15,507 nucleotides of DNA from Bacteroidota bacterium (lineage in GTDB: Bacteria > Bacteroidota > Bacteroidia > Bacteroidales > PXBB01). The stretch spans positions 1-15,507 of the forward strand of contig JAKIYU010000027.1 in assembly GCA_022708385.1 (NCBI GenBank), written 5' to 3'. Positions 12,549 through 15,507 of this stretch are shown here, piece by piece (position 1 is the stretch's first letter; each line of letters opens with the position of its first letter). The position numbers and the translations under genes were made by a program. The notes beneath the pieces are model-generated. The model was not told the origin of the DNA and did not search any database. It saw nothing but the letters and a program-made list of their open reading frames with translations.

Positions 12549-15507
12549 ATGAAAAATATACTTGTCTTTATAGTACTGATTATATTCACATCTGTAAAAG
12601 CTCAAAACCAGAAACAAACAACGTTTTTAAATCGCAACACATGGTTTTGTACATGGAAATATCCTAAGGCGTTTACAGAAAACAAAGGGCAATTTTCAAT
12701 GTACCAATCTGATGAAAAAGTGCTTTTTGCCTATGCTAATGGTGCAACAACTGTGTATTTTACACAGAGGGGGGTTAGATTTTCATTTTTGAAACGCTGG
12801 CAAGAAAACGAAACTGAAGAAGAAAGGCAAGTCAGGCGCACAGGCAAGTTTTCAGCTAAATCATGGAAAGAACGCGAAAACTTTAAAAGAAAGATGGGGT
12901 TTGAAACTGATGTGATAAGCTTCAATTGGGAGGGTGCCAACTCAAATGCGGAAATTATTGGTATCGATAAAACCGATGATTATTATAATTATAGTATTAT
13001 TCATGGATTTGAAACACCCAAGGTATTCAATCAAATTAAATCTTACAAAAAATTACTGTATAAAGACATTTATCCTTTTATTGATATATGTTTTGAATTT
13101 CATCCGCAGGATGGACTAAAATATTCTCTTATTTTACATCCGGGAGCTGATATCTCAAAGTATAAAGTATCTTATAACAGGGATTTTAAAATAAATAATG
13201 AAAATCAAATAATAATACCATCAAAATTCGGTGATATTATTGAACATGAACCTTTTACATACTATGCAGTTGACAAAACAACTGTAATCGGCTCTTCTTA
13301 TAAGAAAGTTGGGCAGACACTTGGGTTTGAGCTTGAAAATTATAATAAACAAAGTGTTATTGTTATTGACCCATGGATACAAATTCCAATATTACCAAAT
13401 TCGAATTGCGTTTGGGAATGTGAGCGAGATACTTTGGGAAATGTATATATAATCGGAGGCGATATGCCCATGACGCTTCAAAAATACGATAGTGCAGGTG
13501 TTTTGCAATGGACATTTTTTACACCTTGGGATACCGCAAATTTCTGGCTCGGTACTTTGGCAACAGACAGGCAGGGCAACAGCTATGTAACCTCAGGCAC
13601 ATCCGCTCAGATAATAAAAGTAAACACAAGTGGTAGTCAGGAATGGGCTACAGATACCTCTAATTCAAACTTGCTGGAATACTGGGATATGACTTTTAAT
13701 TGTGACCAGTCCAAGCTTATAATTGGAGGAACATACATAAATAATCCAGATATGAAAGGAACTGTTTTTAATATAAACTCTTCTAACGGGTTAACCAACA
13801 ACTCATTAGAAGTCAGCTACGCCAACACTTTTTCTTTCCCACCATTTATATTAAATGAAGTACGTTCAATGTCGTCAAGTCCAAATGGCAAATATTATTT
13901 TCTGACGCATGATACCATAGGATGTCTTTGGAAAGATTTTAACGCATCACCGTCTTCAATCATCTTCAGAGAAAACAGCACCTATTATTTTTCTTACAGA
14001 TGTGAAAATTACCGTCCTAATAATGGTAATGGTGGAGGCATAAAAGCCATAAAAGCAGGACGTGATTTTCTTTATACCCATAGTGGTAAAACTTTACACA
14101 AACGTTCACTGGTTACAGGAGCCATACTGGATTCTGTACTTATACCAGGTGGGCTTTCAACGACCACACTTGGAGAAAAAGTGGTGGGTAACAGCGGTCT
14201 TGACATTGATTCTTGCGGTAATATTTATGTTGGCTCAGGTAATTGTGTAGTAAAATACGACGCGTCTCTGGCGATGATTGATTCTGTCCAGCTTCCTTAC
14301 AAGGTTTTTGACGTGGCTGTGAGCAATGGAGGAAATGTTATTGTTTGTGGTGCCACGGGAGTATCTTCTCATACCAATCGCACAGGGTATGTGCAATCGC
14401 TTAACATGTCGGCATGTGCACCTCAGGAATACAACTGCCTGCATCCCGGTATTGCTCCTATGGGACATTTTTGCATTAATGCACCTCCTGTTACGTTAAC
14501 TGTTGATACACCGGGCGGCACATTCAGCGGCATAGGAGTGGATGCGCTTACAGGTGTCTTTAGTCCGGCGCTGGCAGGTGTTGGAAATCACACAATTACA
14601 TACACATTTCAGGGCTTAAGCGATTCCATAAAGATTGTTGTGGATTCCTGTGCAACAATAACTGTATGCAGCGAGCCGACAGGTTTGCTAACAGTATCCG
14701 GCGGTACTGCGCCTTATTCATGGCAGACCAACACATTGCTTATTTCCCCCATCACAAATCAAGCAGAATGCCTGGCTTGTGGATATACATGGAATGCCAC
14801 TTATAACCAATGTAAAAATGGCATTTTTAATGTCTCAACATGCAGTACCTATGTTTGGTCTAACTTTGCTTCTGGTAGCAGTATTATGTCGCCAGCCAAT
14901 TACCCTATCAGAGTGGTCGATGTAAACGGAGATTCTGCAATTTTTGCCAATTTTTCTTCAGTACCGCCCTGTAATCAATGTACGACCTATACCATTTCAG
15001 CAACAAATATATCTGATGTGAATTGTATTGGCGGCAGCGATGGGTCTTTTACTGCTGAAACCTGCGGGGGTATAGCACCATACAGTTATACACTTTTACT
15101 TGGAACAGATACCATTGACACTGTCTTAAATGTAAGTATACCACAAACATTCACAGGACTTATTGCAGGGAATTATATTTTGTATGTAATTGATTCAATG
15201 GGCTATTCAGATACAATAAGTGTTATTATAGGCGAAAATATTTTTACACCATCTGCATCCTTCAACAGTCCTGTATGTGAAGGATTGCCTATCAGTTTCT
15301 CGGCACAGGGAGGGTCGGTGTTTTCGTGGACAGGGCCTAATGGTTTTACAAGCACACTTCCGAATCCGGTTATTCCTGTTGCAACACTTTCTGATTCAGG
15401 GACTTATTCAGTAACAATTTCTTCCCTTCCCTGTACATTTGACACGACTGTAGTTGTTACTATTAAACCCAAACCTGCTCAACCAGATATTTTGTTTAAT
15501 ACACCCT
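12549..15507 (+). CDS. Giant exported protein: DUF7948-like N-terminus, SBBP/propeller region, Ig-like and SprB-like repeats (3' partial)
   Basis: The frame opens at the ATG at 12549 and stays open to the window edge (986 codons), so the C-terminus is missing. A signal peptide is clear: MKNILVFIVLIIFTSVKAQ. Residues about 38-275 match the DUF7948 pattern found at the start of SBBP-repeat proteins: FTENKGQF, VISFNWEGAN, YKDIYPFIDICFEF, LILHPGADI, and a closing VIVIDPWIQ. Residues about 283-630 look like an SBBP/beta-propeller region (GNVYIIGG, LQKYDSAGVLQW, KVNTSGSQEW, DIDSCGNIYVGSG). Then come an Ig-like domain (HFCINAPPVTLTV, PGGTFSGIGV, 630-705), a Cys-rich segment (741-811), an SprB-like repeat (ISATNISDVNCIGGSDGSFTAETCGGIAPYSY, from about 815), and another Ig-like domain (from about 896). 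The whole is typical of T9SS cargo, so a type A or B sorting domain is expected beyond the window. Its probable role is adhesion or gliding-related surface function, by inference. AT content is higher than in asnB. Confidence 0.9.
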   Translation, partial: MKNILVFIVLIIFTSVKAQNQKQTTFLNRNTWFCTWKYPKAFTENKGQFSMYQSDEKVLFAYANGATTVYFTQRGVRFSFLKRWQENETEEERQVRRTGKFSAKSWKERENFKRKMGFETDVISFNWEGANSNAEIIGIDKTDDYYNYSIIHGFETPKVFNQIKSYKKLLYKDIYPFIDICFEFHPQDGLKYSLILHPGADISKYKVSYNRDFKINNENQIIIPSKFGDIIEHEPFTYYAVDKTTVIGSSYKKVGQTLGFELENYNKQSVIVIDPWIQIPILPNSNCVWECERDTLGNVYIIGGDMPMTLQKYDSAGVLQWTFFTPWDTANFWLGTLATDRQGNSYVTSGTSAQIIKVNTSGSQEWATDTSNSNLLEYWDMTFNCDQSKLIIGGTYINNPDMKGTVFNINSSNGLTNNSLEVSYANTFSFPPFILNEVRSMSSSPNGKYYFLTHDTIGCLWKDFNASPSSIIFRENSTYYFSYRCENYRPNNGNGGGIKAIKAGRDFLYTHSGKTLHKRSLVTGAILDSVLIPGGLSTTTLGEKVVGNSGLDIDSCGNIYVGSGNCVVKYDASLAMIDSVQLPYKVFDVAVSNGGNVIVCGATGVSSHTNRTGYVQSLNMSACAPQEYNCLHPGIAPMGHFCINAPPVTLTVDTPGGTFSGIGVDALTGVFSPALAGVGNHTITYTFQGLSDSIKIVVDSCATITVCSEPTGLLTVSGGTAPYSWQTNTLLISPITNQAECLACGYTWNATYNQCKNGIFNVSTCSTYVWSNFASGSSIMSPANYPIRVVDVNGDSAIFANFSSVPPCNQCTTYTISATNISDVNCIGGSDGSFTAETCGGIAPYSYTLLLGTDTIDTVLNVSIPQTFTGLIAGNYILYVIDSMGYSDTISVIIGENIFTPSASFNSPVCEGLPISFSAQGGSVFSWTGPNGFTSTLPNPVIPVATLSDSGTYSVTISSLPCTFDTTVVVTIKPKPAQPDILFNTP

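Noticed and set aside
12934..13119. Plus-strand open frame of 61 codons in the DUF7948 region
   Set aside because: Out of frame with the long open frame from 12549, which carries the DUF7948 motifs through this stretch.

Overview
The window comes from a member of the Bacteroidota. Four of its genes encode secreted proteins of the type IX secretion (T9SS) style: large PKD, Ig-like or SprB-like beta-repeat proteins, three of them ending in a type A C-terminal sorting domain. Promoter-like TAnnTTTG boxes, the sigma-ABfr-type -7 element of this phylum, lie upstream of three genes. The enzymes (RluD, kinase-free PASTA protein, Ddl, AsnB) fit the same phylum. Nothing in the sequence fixes the genus.

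Layout. (1) 1-3676 (+): 3' part of a large surface protein gene with a choice-of-anchor-J-like domain, an Ig-like and a CARDB-like segment, seven tandem PKD repeats plus one upstream PKD, and a T9SS type A tail. The reading frame is broken by one base at a G5 run (317-321). (2) 3680-4558 (-): a T9SS protein whose N-terminal part resembles the radical-SAM-associated putative lipoprotein family, ending 3 bases from gene 1. (3) 4635-8483 (-): a probable operon in the order PASTA membrane protein, T9SS type A protein, RluD pseudouridine synthase; the last two overlap as TAATG. (4) 8582-9571 (+): D-alanine-D-alanine ligase, divergent from the PASTA gene across 98 bases. (5) 9858-10352 (+): dCMP deaminase, flanked on both sides by repeat-rich intergenic segments. 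(6) 10555-12420 (+): glutamine-dependent asparagine synthase. (7) 12549 to the right edge (+): a very large exported protein, open at the end of the window, with a DUF7948-like N-terminus, an SBBP/propeller-like region, Ig-like and SprB-like repeats.

How the genes fit together. Ddl makes the D-Ala-D-Ala dipeptide of peptidoglycan. The PASTA protein is a single-pass membrane protein with three probable peptidoglycan-binding domains and no kinase. They share a divergent control region and form a small cell-wall locus, with RluD (23S rRNA modification) and a secreted protein as passengers. The PKD/SprB proteins are probably surface adhesins or matrix proteins secreted through the T9SS, whose machinery is not in the window.

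The most unusual feature is the pair of directly oriented composite repeat segments around the dCMP deaminase gene. Each begins at the stop codon of the upstream gene with perfectly phased heptads RAAAGNN (8 copies, then 7), continues through a shared palindrome-related core, CGATAGCT(A/T)TC(G/C)GAGA, and ends in a GCGT-rich tandem array just before the next start codon. Neither is coding. They look like two members of a dispersed intergenic element family.
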